A stretch of 64,000 nt of DNA from Eutrigla gurnardus (taxonomy: Eukaryota > Chordata > Actinopteri > Perciformes > Triglidae), in assembly GCA_963514095.1 (NCBI GenBank), contig OY741266.1:6106522-6170521 (forward strand), given 5' to 3'. The translations under genes and the position numbers were made by a program. Below the pieces are notes generated by a model, which was not told the origin of the DNA, made no database searches, and was given only the letters and a program-made list of their open reading frames with translations. Positions 47,779-58,863 of the stretch are shown here, piece after piece. Position 1 is the stretch's first letter. The number at the start of each line of letters is the position of its first letter.

Positions 47779-50317
47779 AAAGACAGCTAATCCCTGATGG
47801 TATCTTTGCAATATTGGGTTGCTCCACCTACTCATTGACACTCCCTGTAGCATTACAACACCATCACATTTGATAGTTACAACAAAAAGGCTCATTCTGA
47901 GGGAATGAAGTCAGTTTCACCTCCTTGCTTTAAAAAAAGGCTAAATGACATGGTTTCCTTCCTGTATCCTGAAGAAACTTGCTATACTCTGTAGAGAGAA
48001 TTCATCTTATCAGAATATGTTCTACTATACTATATTAGCCTTCTTATTGGGTCTTCCGCAGCCTAATCTAGCCTTGGGGTCCATGGACTTTATTTCTGAC
48101 CCTTTATCCACCTGTGGACATTTTCAGTCACTTTCCAAAAAATGTTTAAAAATCCAGGTCAAGAAAAGGAGTGCTGCTGTGTGAGCTGTTCTTATTTTCC
48201 CTTTGCAGCTCTATCTTTTTGAATTGCAGCTTGAGATAGCAGGTGGAGGAATTAGGAATTCGGTGACCTGGCTGGATTGTATTTTTTCAGATCCGATCAC
48301 ATCTGCATTCATTCACACCCGGATTAACAAATCAAAAATGTTCCTGATGCCCAATCGGAAAAAAATTATGTACATCATACTGTTCCAAGCTCTCTCACAA
48401 ATTCTTTTGTCATTACAGTATAGAATAGTTAAAGCAGTCAAACCATTAATTTAGTTGCTACCACCTCCTGCTGTGCCTTTTGTAGGTGATCATTTCCCCA
48501 GGATGACCTGAAACTCAATTTCCCATTTATTTGCTACTTCTGCTCTTTATTTGATTTTACCCTTTCGTTCCTGCTTTAGTTTTCAATGCAAACAATGCCT
48601 TTTTACTTCCCTCATCTCCCAAACTCTGTATTCTATTTCTTTCACTTTGTCTCTATTCCATGCTCTTTCACCGTACCCTTTCATCTCCTTTTCACTACCT
48701 CTTATTCTAGCTTCCCATTCTTCTCTTTCTCCATACCTTAACCTCTTCTGCTCTCTGTCGCCCTCTTTTTTACTCTCTTTGTTCCACATGCGTTTGCCAT
48801 TATTTCCTCCCTCTATCCCCTTACTGCTCCATTCTCTTGTTCAAGTTTCTTCTGCTCTCTTTACTTCCCCTGACCTTTCTAAGAATATTTATTCTACAGC
48901 AGTTTCCTCAGCCTGTTTTTCCATTAAGTTTGGAGTCTTAGTTTAGAAACTTGAAATAATACAATGCTTAAAATCAGGTTTGAATTGTGATAATTTGAAT
49001 CAATCTTGCGAGCAGGTGGACTTGAGTCAGTTGTGATAATGACTATGGACTCTATAAATACATAAAGATGTATGATGTAAAATCACAAAAAAGGCAACGG
49101 AGAGAATAGGGACAACCAAAGAATTTGATGAAAAGAACTACTTTATGACAGAACCAAAATGCTTCTCGCTGAGAGCTTCTCCAAAAAGTGATGTTCCTTT
49201 TGTTCTTAAGACATGTGTAGACTAAACAAGAATGTAACATTAAGACAACATGTGCAGGCTATTGAGTTTTTGTATCCAAGCTGTATTTGTTTACAACCCA
49301 TTCTCATACCATTGCATTCCACCATACATTTACATTGTTAAGGCAGTGGGTATGCCTTTTCACACAGGGTGAAGGGTAGTTCACTTATCTTCCACATGTG
49401 AAAAATATTATGAATTGAAACAAAACTACTTTGTTAGGTTTAAGAAAAGATCATGGTATGATTTTAAAAAGTTTGTTGTGATCTAAGTTAAATACATAAT
49501 TTAAGTATGCTACGTAACTTAACATATGTATGCGAGTTAAAATAAATCAACCTTCACTTACAAAAACAGTGGTCTCCTTGGTTAAATTGCTGTGTCTACT
49601 GATATCTGTTATGATGTCGTGATGACTGCGTTTTATTTGGCAGCAGGTTTGGAGAATTCTTTTCAACCTGCTACAGCAATGACCTAAGGATGGTCCATTA
49701 GTGAAATTAGGCTTTTAGCTTGCTATATTAGGGTGTGTTGGCAGAGATTAGAAGGACAGCACTCAAACAAGTGAGACATTTTCTGACTCTTAATTACCCA
49801 CTGATATGACACACCTGGGAGGAAGTAGGAGCACAGCGGTGGAGATGCTAATGTTGCAGTGCCAATGCCAAAAGGGTGAATTTGATTTGTTGTTTGGGAC
49901 TATGGAACAAACCTTTTGCACCCAGCCCAGTGAAACAGAATGCACTTTAGAGCGACAAAAAGGAAAATGCTAATGTCACAATATTCTGGTATGTGTCTGT
50001 TAAAAAATAATGTGGTCATACTACTCCTAGATTACCATGACATTTGGTGTGGATATGTATGGTCTGTACAGGATGTTTGTAGCCTACTGATTTTGGTGTC
50101 ACCCATGATGTTTCATAAATTGTGACCATCAAGTTTTCACCTTTTTAAATTTGTTGAATACTTTAGTTCATCACAAAGTATCCCAAAAACTGCCATCCAG
50201 ATTTCAATGAAACTTCTTGTAGATTGATCTTCATGGTCTCCAGGGGAAGAATCACGATGTTCCTGTCATCCTAACTATTAAACTATGCCACCACTTAGGA
50301 AAATCTTACTTGTCTGG
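47779..50317. other. No gene seen; pyrimidine-rich tract
   Basis: Plus strand is strongly C/T-rich at about 48540-48950, which yields a long but low-complexity frame. A frame at 48203-48454 follows an acceptor-like TTCCCTTTGCAG but resembles no protein I know. A stretch at about 49300-49580 (TTAGGTTTAAGAAAAGATCA) may be a dispersed repeat. Confidence 0.4.
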
Positions 50318-51197
50318 CATTAATTCAATTAAAATGTATTTAGAGTGTCATATCACAACAGAAGTCATCTCAGGACACTTAAAGGAAAAGTTCGGAATTT
50401 TGGACATAGGACCTAATTTCCAACTTACCCGAGGTGATATAGGTCGGTGGAGACCGTTTTCAGCACAATTGGTCCAGTCCTTATAGTTGCACAAGTCAGT
50501 GTTGCTAAGCTGGTGTTGAGCTAGCGCACGTCAACGGTAACATCCAGCCTGTCACTAAAAACAGCTTTAACTGCTCCGCAGAACACCCGAGACAAATGTA
50601 TTATAACGTCGGACTATCGATGTACATGTCAGTGTTGGTAGAATAATTTTAGAAATTAAACCAACCTTGCATTTTCAATGATAAAACATTTTGAGGGACT
50701 AGTTTCTCAGCAGCAGCGGAATTTTACTTTGCGTGTTAGTAGTAGTGCGTAAAAACGAAACCTAAGCGCCCTACAGTCGTGACAGCTAGTACTCGTAGCA
50801 GCGTTAAAACATTTTTTAAATTATTCTACCAACACTGACATGTACATCGATAGTCCAACGTCATAATACATTTGTCTCGGGTGTTCTGCGGAGCAGTTAA
50901 AGCTGTTTTTAGTGACAGGCTGGATGTTACCGTTGACGTGCGCTAGCTCAACACCAGCTTAGCAACACTGACTTGTGCAACTATAAGGACTGGACCAATT
51001 GTGCTGAAAACGGTCTCCACCGACCTATATCACCTCGGGTAAGTTGGAAATTAGGTCCTATGTCCAAAATTCTGAACTTTTCCTTTAACACATTGAGCAG
51101 GACTAGAATACGCTCAAGATTTACAGGGTCAATACAATTTCAAAGTCCCAACATCACCCATAGGCAAGCGTTACAGCGACAGTGGCGAGAAAAAAAT
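50318..51197 (-). mobile_element. LINE 3' fragment split by a fold-back element
   Basis: 50318-50382 (TTAATTCAATTAAAATGTAT, then AACAGAAGTCATCTCAGGAC) and 51089-51197 (CATTGAGCAGGACTAGAATA, then TTACAGCGACAGTGGCGAGA) are consecutive parts of a common fish LINE 3' repeat. The fold-back element sits between them at TTAA. Confidence 0.65.
50383..51084. mobile_element. Second fold-back element, TTAA target
   Basis: Arms of about 275 bp (50383-50660 and 50812-51084) are near-perfect reverse complements, starting AGGAAAAGTTC and TTGGACATAGGACC. TTAA flanks both ends (50379-50382 and 51085-51088). The short centre includes GAGGGACTAGTTTCTCAGCA (50690), as in the element at 663. At 702 bp it lacks the tandem cargo of that copy. 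No open reading frame for a transposase. Confidence 0.88.
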
Positions 51198-52181
51198 GGC
51201 CTTAATCGGTAGTAAGGAGGCTATAGCATGAGCAAAACCATCAGCATTTTGTTGAATGTTCCATTCAACATTTACAACAAATCATTCTGGGTAATGCGTG
51301 TAATTGATGGTACCAACTGGCACATTTGTAAGCATGTGGCTGACAGATGCTCATGATACAGTATGTGGCACAGGTCAACTCCCTCCCTCTGGACTGTCCT
51401 AGTGTCCAGAGAGGCCAGAGCAGTGATCATCGGGACATGAGCTGGGGGTGCTCAGTCATGGCTCCAGGCTGTTCCAAAGATCCAGGAGAATTGCCCTCGC
51501 TAGTTGAAAGGCAATGAGCCATCTGCGGTCCCAAGCCGCATGCTCTGTCCTCAAGGCTGTTCCCATAACAGCACATGCACTGTTGCTTACAGCCCCGCTC
51601 CCATGAGCCTCTATATCTTTAGTTAATCTATCAATCAATCAATTCATCAATAGGAAAAATATCTTTGTGAGTAGAGTTGTGTTTGAAATTAGTTATTTCA
51701 TGTTGTTATTTACAGTATTCAGACGTGTGGTTCTTGATGTTATTTTTGTGAATGCTGAAATGTTTGTGGAAATATAATTAATCAAGTCAGCTTATTTGTT
51801 TTGTGAAAGAGAGGATGAATGATTTGTAATTTACGATACAAGATTTCATGTAGTGTTGTTTGCTGCAAAGTTTGGTATTTGAATGCCTCTGTATTTCCAA
51901 GCTGATCATGGCTCTTTGGCAAAGTTATTGCATATTCCTGAAAATAAAGGACAGTTATTTCATGACTTGGACTGGGTGAAAGTCTTGTATTTGCTTGACC
52001 CATACAATTCCCCTCCTCCGTCCGTCTCTGTGGACTATTTTACCCTTTGCACTATAGCTGCTCCACCCCGTGACATTGGGGCAGCAAGTTTATACTTGTG
52101 ACATTGATATTGTCCTTTAAAAATAAAGTTCCATCTTCACAGGAAGTTAAGTTCAGGCAACAAAACCACTTACTAAGGTGT
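51198..52181. other. No gene seen
   Basis: No recognised gene. A GTTCAGGCAACAAAACCACTT core at about 52148-52172 belongs to the dispersed family noted at 36380. Confidence 0.45.
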
Positions 52182-52640
52182 TACGACCCAGCTCGTGTAG
52201 GGAAAAGGGACGCAACATAAAACCAGTTGTGAGTGGTTCCAAAAGTTATTTATTAACAACATGAATAAAATTGTGAAAGAATCAATGAGGAAACAGAGAA
52301 GGGCCAACGGGTGCTGTTTAAATCAATAAATAAGGAAAACCAAAAGAGACTCTAACTTAGAGTTTTAAACCTAGCTGTCTTGGTGAACCGAAATCAAAAT
52401 AAAACCTACCTTGCTCCTCTGACTACCCAAACCAAAAGACAACTAAACAGCACCCCTAACGTAGTGGGTCTAACAACGACCAATCTAAGTGCCGTATGCT
52501 TCTAAAATACAATAACCAACAGTAGCAGTAACTGGCCCAGTCTACGAGTGCCGCTATCAACACACAATTCTCGGAGGCACAGACAAACCAGTAAGGAAAG
52601 AAATAGTATACGTCCAGAAGGTAAAATGTTTTATTTTGTA
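52182..52640. repeat. LTR-like dispersed repeat, uncertain
   Basis: Begins TGTTACGACCCAGCTCG, a phrase known from LTR-like fish repeats, then AT-rich sequence. No second copy, primer site or retroelement gene was found beside it. Confidence 0.25.
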
Positions 52641-53661
52641 CTTTTCATGAATGAATTGGTGCCTTTGCTCAGGATAAAATAAAAATGTTCGGAATTGCAT
52701 TATTATAAAAACATTTTTTTTACACATCTTCAGCAATCATCATCACACATCAGCCAAAACCAAACAAAAATGAAAAGTTTACACTCATCATGCAACATTG
52801 TACCATTTCATGTGAGAATGTTAGCTAATGGGCATTTTTTAAGTTGTTTCGTTGTCAAGTTATTATTTTAGCACAAATCATGGCCTATTTCTTAACATTA
52901 AACAACATTTTTTGTTGCCTAAACCTAACTTTCATAATGTTAAGCATGTGGAACTGTGCATTTCTACAAGCCTGATATAAGGCAGATATGAAACAATTTA
53001 TCACTGTTTCTCCCCACCCCCATTCTTCTTTTGCTTCATCAAAGTTTACATTTTACATTTACTGTATCCTGTGGTTTGCATTAACAGCTTTTCTGGTGAG
53101 TGGGTTGGTCTACTCAAACTGGAAAACATCCTGATCACCGCTGATTTTTGCAAAATAATATATACATGGCATAACCTCCAAGGTATAGCAGATAACAAAT
53201 ATCGAATGACCTGAATAGTGGAATACATGAGAAGTAGTTTAGAAAAAGCATCAAGCTACAATGTTGATAAAACATTGTAACATTATGTTAATATTATAAC
53301 TTTAGTTAGTTTATAACAAAGCAGGGAGGACCATGGTAAGAGCTCAAATTGAAGAAGTATTATAGAAGTATTTATTAATTGTATTAACACATGCAATCAA
53401 CCAAGAGTTTTAAAGTAAAAAATAAAGGCTACTTTTAACCCAATCAAAAACCAAAAATGAAGTGCCTGAAGGCACCAGCCTTCCCAGAGGGCCAGCGAGT
53501 GAGAGAGACCGCCATCTTAAACTTTCCCTGTTTAAGAAGGTTACCAACAGGTGACCTAAATCCCTTGATGATGCGGAAAGGACCACACCATCTGGGAGGA
53601 GAGAAAAAATGAGTAGAGGGCAAGGCTAACCCATTTACTATGGAGGCCTAGTGCCATCACA
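52641..53661. other. No gene seen
   Basis: Contains a TTGTTGCCTAAACCTAACTT core (about 52911-52930) of the dispersed family noted at 36380. Otherwise unrecognised. Confidence 0.45.
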
Positions 53662-53853
53662 AGGGTCAAAAGTATACATACAGCAACTTGAATTATCAGT
53701 TTTGGTGATGTAGAAAGTTGTAATCAAATGTTACTGGCATGGCATCATAACTTCCTGTGAGTGATTAGGATTTACTGCAGCTGGTGACTTCTCTGAGCCA
53801 ATTTAAATAGACTCCATGTGATACCCTCATTAAACTCAGCCACAAATGCTACA

Positions 53854-54178
53854 ATGGAGCTAAACACTGATCTGAAAAGGCCAGGTCAGGAAAGTCATCT
53901 CATCTTCAAACGCTTATCCGGTGTTGAGTCGCGGGGGCAGCAGCTTCAGCTGGGGACCCCAAAAGGGAAGTTTGAAAGGTCGGGAAAGTCACTTGGAGTC
54001 ATTTGACTTGATTTTGGGATCTGTAGCAAAGCAGCTACAGATCCCAAAATCAACTGAGCAAACAATGGTTTGTATAAAGTGCATGGCACAGTTGTGTCAC
54101 TGCCAAGATCGGGAAGAAAACACAAGCAAACACCTGCTGCTGAGAGAAAATTGGTCAAGATGGTAAAGACTCAGCCAA
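53854..54178 (+). pseudogene. Tc1-like transposase N-terminus, rearranged
   Basis: ATG at 53854 gives MELNTDLKR, the family start. After about 15 residues a foreign stretch (53905-54000, with CGCTTATCCGGTGTTGAGTC) replaces the helix region. Resemblance resumes at VAKQLQIPKSTEQTMV (54022-54070) and ends near VKT in another frame. An 18-bp inverted copy of the KQLQIPK-coding sequence precedes it (54010-54027). DNA-binding part only; inactive. Confidence 0.75.
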
Positions 54179-54198
54179 GCATCAACAGAAAGCAGGGC

Positions 54199-54812
54199 GC
54201 TATTGCACAAAAGTAGAATTCAGATATCCAGGGTAATTGACTAAGCTGGGTTCGACATATCCCAGTGAGCCCAGCTTGGTTTAATTGGTTGCACTAAGGC
54301 CAAACCAGGATGAACAGCAGCGACTAAGTCAAGCCAAGTGCAACTGATCCTGGTGCACACGTGGCTTCCTCAACTAGACCTCAAGATCAGTCCCAAGTTC
54401 TCCATAACGACGACGAGTGTAACGTACTTCTCACAAACTGAGCACAAGCTTTTGATGGAGGCATATGAGGAGATCAATCTCATCCTAAAAAGAAGAACTA
54501 TGGCTTCATGAATCAGATGATGTTATCATGTTACTGTAGCGCTTTAATCTAATTAAATCTTATCCAAGAAGGGAAAAGTGTGGGTGGAGGCTTTTAAATT
54601 TAGACCTTGATGAGTTGGATCAGGTCAGGTAGTTCTGGGCTTAAACAAAAACCTGGACTCACATCGGCCCTTCTTGGATAAGATTGGACACATTGACACA
54701 TCCCTGCCAAAGCATAGTGTCATGCTTCCGTGCGACTGGATCACGGCTAACTTTAGCCGGGGTGACCGGGTATTCCTGGCTTAATCCCTTATATAGGTTT
54801 GTGCAACTCCAA
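54199..54812 (+). mobile_element. Harbinger-like non-autonomous element
   Basis: Inserted in the Tc1 copy. The left end GGGCGCTATTGCACAAA and the right end ...TTTGTGCAA form a short inverted repeat of about 9 bp; the right limit overlaps Tc1-like sequence, so it is uncertain by about 10 bp. Inside is a Myb/SANT-like fragment, the type of partner protein carried by Harbinger elements. Two 18-bp arms AATCTTATCCAAGAAGGG (54556-54573) and its reverse complement (54668-54685) also lie within. Confidence 0.55.
54404..54522 (+). pseudogene. Myb/SANT-like domain fragment, third copy
   Basis: Encodes VTYFSQTEHKLLMEAYEEIN, then stops at a TGA after MAS. YFSQTEHKLLMEAYEE matches the first helix of Myb/SANT-like domains of the group seen at 28877-29071 (KWHELLMELYEEYK). 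It is a homologue of 36164-36258 at nucleotide level. The rest of the domain (NREAAW..IA part) is absent. Confidence 0.5.
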
Positions 54813-54985
54813 GCTGCTTGAACACGTGTTAGTGTCAACAGTCAAGAGGCATTGTGCAAGAAGGAAACTCCTCGCTCCAGAAGCGACACCTTAATCCTCG
54901 ACTGAAGTTTGCTGCTGATCACATGGACAAAGAAAAGGACCTTCTGGAGGAAAGTTCTGTTCAGATGACACAAATATGGGTGGGA

Positions 54986-56191
54986 GTTATTGTTTCAAGT
55001 TGGCACTTTTTTCATGAAGAGTAAATAATTTCACATCTGCTTCAGCTTTATGTCTATTATGACAATGTTGACTTCAGAAGACCAATAATAATGTGTAAGC
55101 CTCTCGGTTCCTTTGTCTTGCAACAACAAGAGCTTCAAAGGAAAATGTCATGTTTTTTTTATTCAATACATTCTGAAACAACAACACGGTAGATCCAAAA
55201 AGAAATTAATTCTCTTAAAAGGAAATTGATTGTGTTCTCAGAAAAGAAATTGGCTTCTTGTTGTGACTCATCTTTGACTGTATAGTCAAGGATAACTTGG
55301 CGTGGCAACACAAGGAAGCATAGAAACCAGTACCGACGAGACATAAATCTGTAGGCAACATCAGGTTTCTGTGAGCGTGCCCAATGAAAAGGAAATAGAT
55401 GGTGGCGGCAGTGAGTATATTGATCAGGCTGATTATACAATTACAGGCACATTATCTCTCCCTAAATGTGGAGTATGTGTGTAAAGAAAGTCGTAGACTG
55501 TATTCCATTTTGTGGGCAGCAGTTCTCTTTCACTGATCTGGAAACACACAAAGTCATATAGAATTAATTTATTAGATGGATGGAAATGGGCTGCAACATC
55601 AGAAGTGTAGCATAGCTATTTTCTGGGATGCTGCCATGTGGACACAGTTTCGGACTGGCAGAGCGATACAAGTAACCATGACATTACCATTGGGGCTTAC
55701 CTGGACCTCTGGGGGCAAACAATTTTTTATGAACACCCTCTATTTTGATGCTCTTTAATGAACTCTGGTACCTTATTTACCTCCAAAACAAAGAAATCTG
55801 CACTGAAAAATTGATGATTACATTCTGGATTCATTTAAATTGAGATATAGCCAAAAGATAATTATTTTCCTGCCATTTCTCCTGGGAACTTGTGTCATGA
55901 AAATTGATTTATTGCCATTTTCTCTGTGCTGATAACTCGATGGCATTTTTCCAGTTACATTCAGGGTAAACCAAGGCTTTTGTTGTAGAAGCTACTGCAC
56001 ACTCTGGCACTACTTCTACTGCTGGTGTATTTAATTCAATGTTTAGATCTCGACAGTCCAATCCAATCCAATTGGAGCTATGAAAAACCATCACAACAGT
56101 TGTGAGGACCAAAAAAAGTCAAGTGGTGGATAAAACAACTTACCTACCTTTGTTATTTGACACATTAAAATTAAGAAAAACATTTGTCTTT
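54986..56191. other. No gene seen
   Basis: No recognised coding or mobile sequence. Confidence 0.45.
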
Positions 56192-56199
56192 ATAATGAA

Positions 56200-57215
56200 C
56201 AGTGTTGGGCAAGTTACTTCAAAAGCATAATGCATTATTTATTACTTGTTACTGTCATTTCAAAGTAATTAGTTACATTACAATATTACTGTCTTTGAAT
56301 TGTAAGGCATTACACTACTTTTACATGACTTTTGCATTACTTTTCGCCAAAATAAAACGAAATATGGATTCTGTGTTCTCAATAGATCTTCTTGTGTTCA
56401 ATGCAGCTCGTTACACAGCAGGATGTGATGTTTTTCGCTTCAAAATAAAAGAAAGAAAAACGGAAAATGACTCGTATCCCGTTATTCGTTTAAAAAACGG
56501 AAAACGAGAAACGGAAAACGACTCGTTAACTGATATTGTGTTCATGAATGGGATTCGGGGATGAAATAACAGTGCCATTTGTCATTCCAGATTTTGCCGT
56601 ATGTCTTTTTTAATGACCCGCAAGGCGCTGTGTTATGCTGCGAAATTACTTGAAAGCCTACCTGAGACATTTAGGGGGAGCTCTAAATCACTGTCCATAA
56701 ACGCTCTGACAGCGTCTGATGCTCGCGTTTTGAAGTAAACCTGTTTTAAACACGCACCAAAAGCGTTATGACGTGGACATAAAAGCGGTTCAAAACCGAC
56801 TGGGAGAATCGGAGCCTCCGCCTCTTCGCTGCCGCCCCTCAGCTGTTGATCCTGCCGGGGGCGGCTACGCTCTGACCGACCGGGAGCCGCTCCGTGAGTC
56901 GGTGTCCAGCTCATGGAGCCTGCTAACAACAGCAATTAATTAACATAGTGTGGAGTTACACGGACCGGCTTTCACACTTTTCCAAAAGTGGAGCGTATGC
57001 CCATCTCGCAAATGTAGGGTCCGAATTTGTATAAAAACAACACACCAATTGATTTCGGTTTTAAAATGCATTGTAATGCGCGTTACTGAGATTTGTACCG
57101 AGTAAAATATTACCAATTTTTTTTTTGTAATGCCTAACATTACCGCGTTACAGCAAAACGTAATGCATTACAGTAATGCATTACATTTTGCTGTAACGCG
57201 GTACTCCCAACACTG
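56200..57215. mobile_element. 1.0-kb hAT element with terminal hairpin
   Basis: Ends CAGTGTTGGG...CCCAACACTG with an exact 8-bp duplication ATAATGAA at 56192-56199 and 57216-57223. Next to the right end, 57142-57171 and 57173-57202 are 30-bp reverse complements with one mismatch and a one-base loop. Subterminal TAATGCATTA motifs lie at both ends. A minus-strand frame at 56633-56935 does not resemble a transposase, so the element is non-autonomous. Confidence 0.9.
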
Positions 57216-57223
57216 ATAATGAA

Positions 57224-58009
57224 CAATTTCTGTCAAAAAAACAAAACAAAGATTGCTGCCCATTTTAATGAAACACATGAAAAATAGGTCCGTGGAGTCA
57301 TGTGAGCGTGGCTAAAGCTATTGTGACAATCTGTATTGAAGAGTAAATGATAATAATAAGACTGCCTGCCATCAAATAATTATATTGTTGTGGAATTTGT
57401 CACTTCCATGTCGTGTTGGCAATGCAAGAATACATGAACGTGATGTGTGCATGTAGCTTCCTCTTTTTGTGGGTGAATGTATTGTCCATGAACTGCACCT
57501 CAACCGTTGAGCTCTACAGTCTGATGGGAATCACCTTGTTCTGGCAGTGTGCAAATGATTATTGGCTTTTTCAACCAATAATTTACATCCATTGGCACAC
57601 CACGAACATCCCGGCATCACACCTTGATTCGCAGCAGTGCATTCAGATGACTTCATGTGTGGCTAATCTGCAGTATTTTCCTGAATGAACGCCTAAATTG
57701 CACCAATGGTTCCAGCACAAAAAGTTGGAGGAGACACAACATGGAGTCAGCTGACATTGACAGTGCAGCGCAAATTAATGACCAATTCACAAGGGACCTG
57801 TCTTACATCTTATCAATTGTGATCTTTGCAGAGGTCATCAGTGATAATTTTCCACTGCAAAATCATAATTGATTGTTTTTCTTTTAATGTGTTGAAGGGG
57901 GGTGGATGTTTCTTCCCAACAGTGATGTAGGTCGTTGCATACGGCATCAGTGCATGTAAAGTACTTGTGTAGAGGGCTGGGACCTCTCTTGCTCTATCAC
58001 ACTGATGTG
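57224..58009. other. No gene seen
   Basis: No recognised coding or mobile sequence. Confidence 0.45.
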
Positions 58010-58131
58010 CCGACACACACACATACACACGCACACACACACAAATTCACACTCACAGTTTAATGAGCGCATGATGTGTGAAACCTGCCAGTGACCCAGA
58101 AGAGTGAAGTGAAGCACTCTGACAGAGTCAG

Positions 58132-58167
<36 letters not shown>

Positions 58168-58333
58168 GTGCAGGGGATCCCAAAAGAGCATTTGAGAGCA
58201 GGCCAAACAAGATCTCACCCTCCTACCTGTCCTCTCCAACGCCCACACACACACACACACACGCACACACACAGAGGTGACATCTGGAGTGTTTCTGCCT
58301 CACTGCTATTGTTGCTCTCCTGGATGGACTGAC

Positions 58334-58400
<67 letters not shown>

Positions 58401-58457
58401 CTGTTCACTTTTCCTTTTTCTTTTTAATACAAGTGTGGTGAACTGTGTGTGTGTGTT
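58010..58457. repeat. Cluster of five microsatellites
   Basis: (CA)n at 58015-58042, (GT)n at 58134-58167, (CA)n at 58241-58273, (CT)n at 58336-58396 and (GT)n at 58444-58457. (CA)n and (GT)n tracts face each other and could form long inverted pairs. Confidence 0.9.
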
Positions 58458-58806
58458 TCCTAATGTATTATAATGCACTAGACAAGTGATCTCTTTATAT
58501 GCCATTAGCTGGTACTAATTAAGGAGCTGTTAATGTGCCAGTTGCCCATGTTTGTGTCACCTTCAATTACATACTTAGACCAGTGAGCCATGTATGTGTG
58601 TTTATGCTATTTCTGCACACACACGGGCAAATGTGAACTTTTTTAACACATAGGAGAAACAGCAACCAGTTATGTTTCTACGGGGTGTTGTGAGACTGTC
58701 GTGGGTGAAGCAGGACCAGGGGCATGCTCCTTGCCAACACTATTGAAACATTTGGGAACAAAATGAAGAGGCTAGATCTATAAAGAATGTTGTTCTCTGC
58801 CCTGTG

Positions 58807-58809
58807 TTT

Positions 58810-58853
<44 letters not shown>

Positions 58854-58863
58854 TGTGTGTGTT
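58807..58863. repeat. (GT)n microsatellite
   Basis: GT dinucleotides with one T interruption. Confidence 0.95.

Larger units (their letters stand above)
53662..54985 (+). mobile_element. Tc1-like element interrupted by another element
   Basis: The left part (53662-54198) has the Tc1 leader (ACTTCCTGTGAGTGATTAGG, then TTTACTGCAGCTGGTGAC) and transposase start. The right part (about 54813-54985) resumes with GAACACGTGTTAGTGTCAAC and AAGTTTGCTGCTGATCACAT. The middle holds a Harbinger-like insertion. The 3' half of the transposase and right terminus are missing. Confidence 0.8.

Noticed and set aside
48551..48946. Ser/Leu/Phe-rich plus-strand frame
   Set aside because: Reflects the pyrimidine-rich tract; low complexity.
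53430..53640. Possible integrase C-terminal piece on the minus strand (WCGPFRIIKG)
   Set aside because: A single short phrase without any neighbouring integrase or LTR features; too weak.
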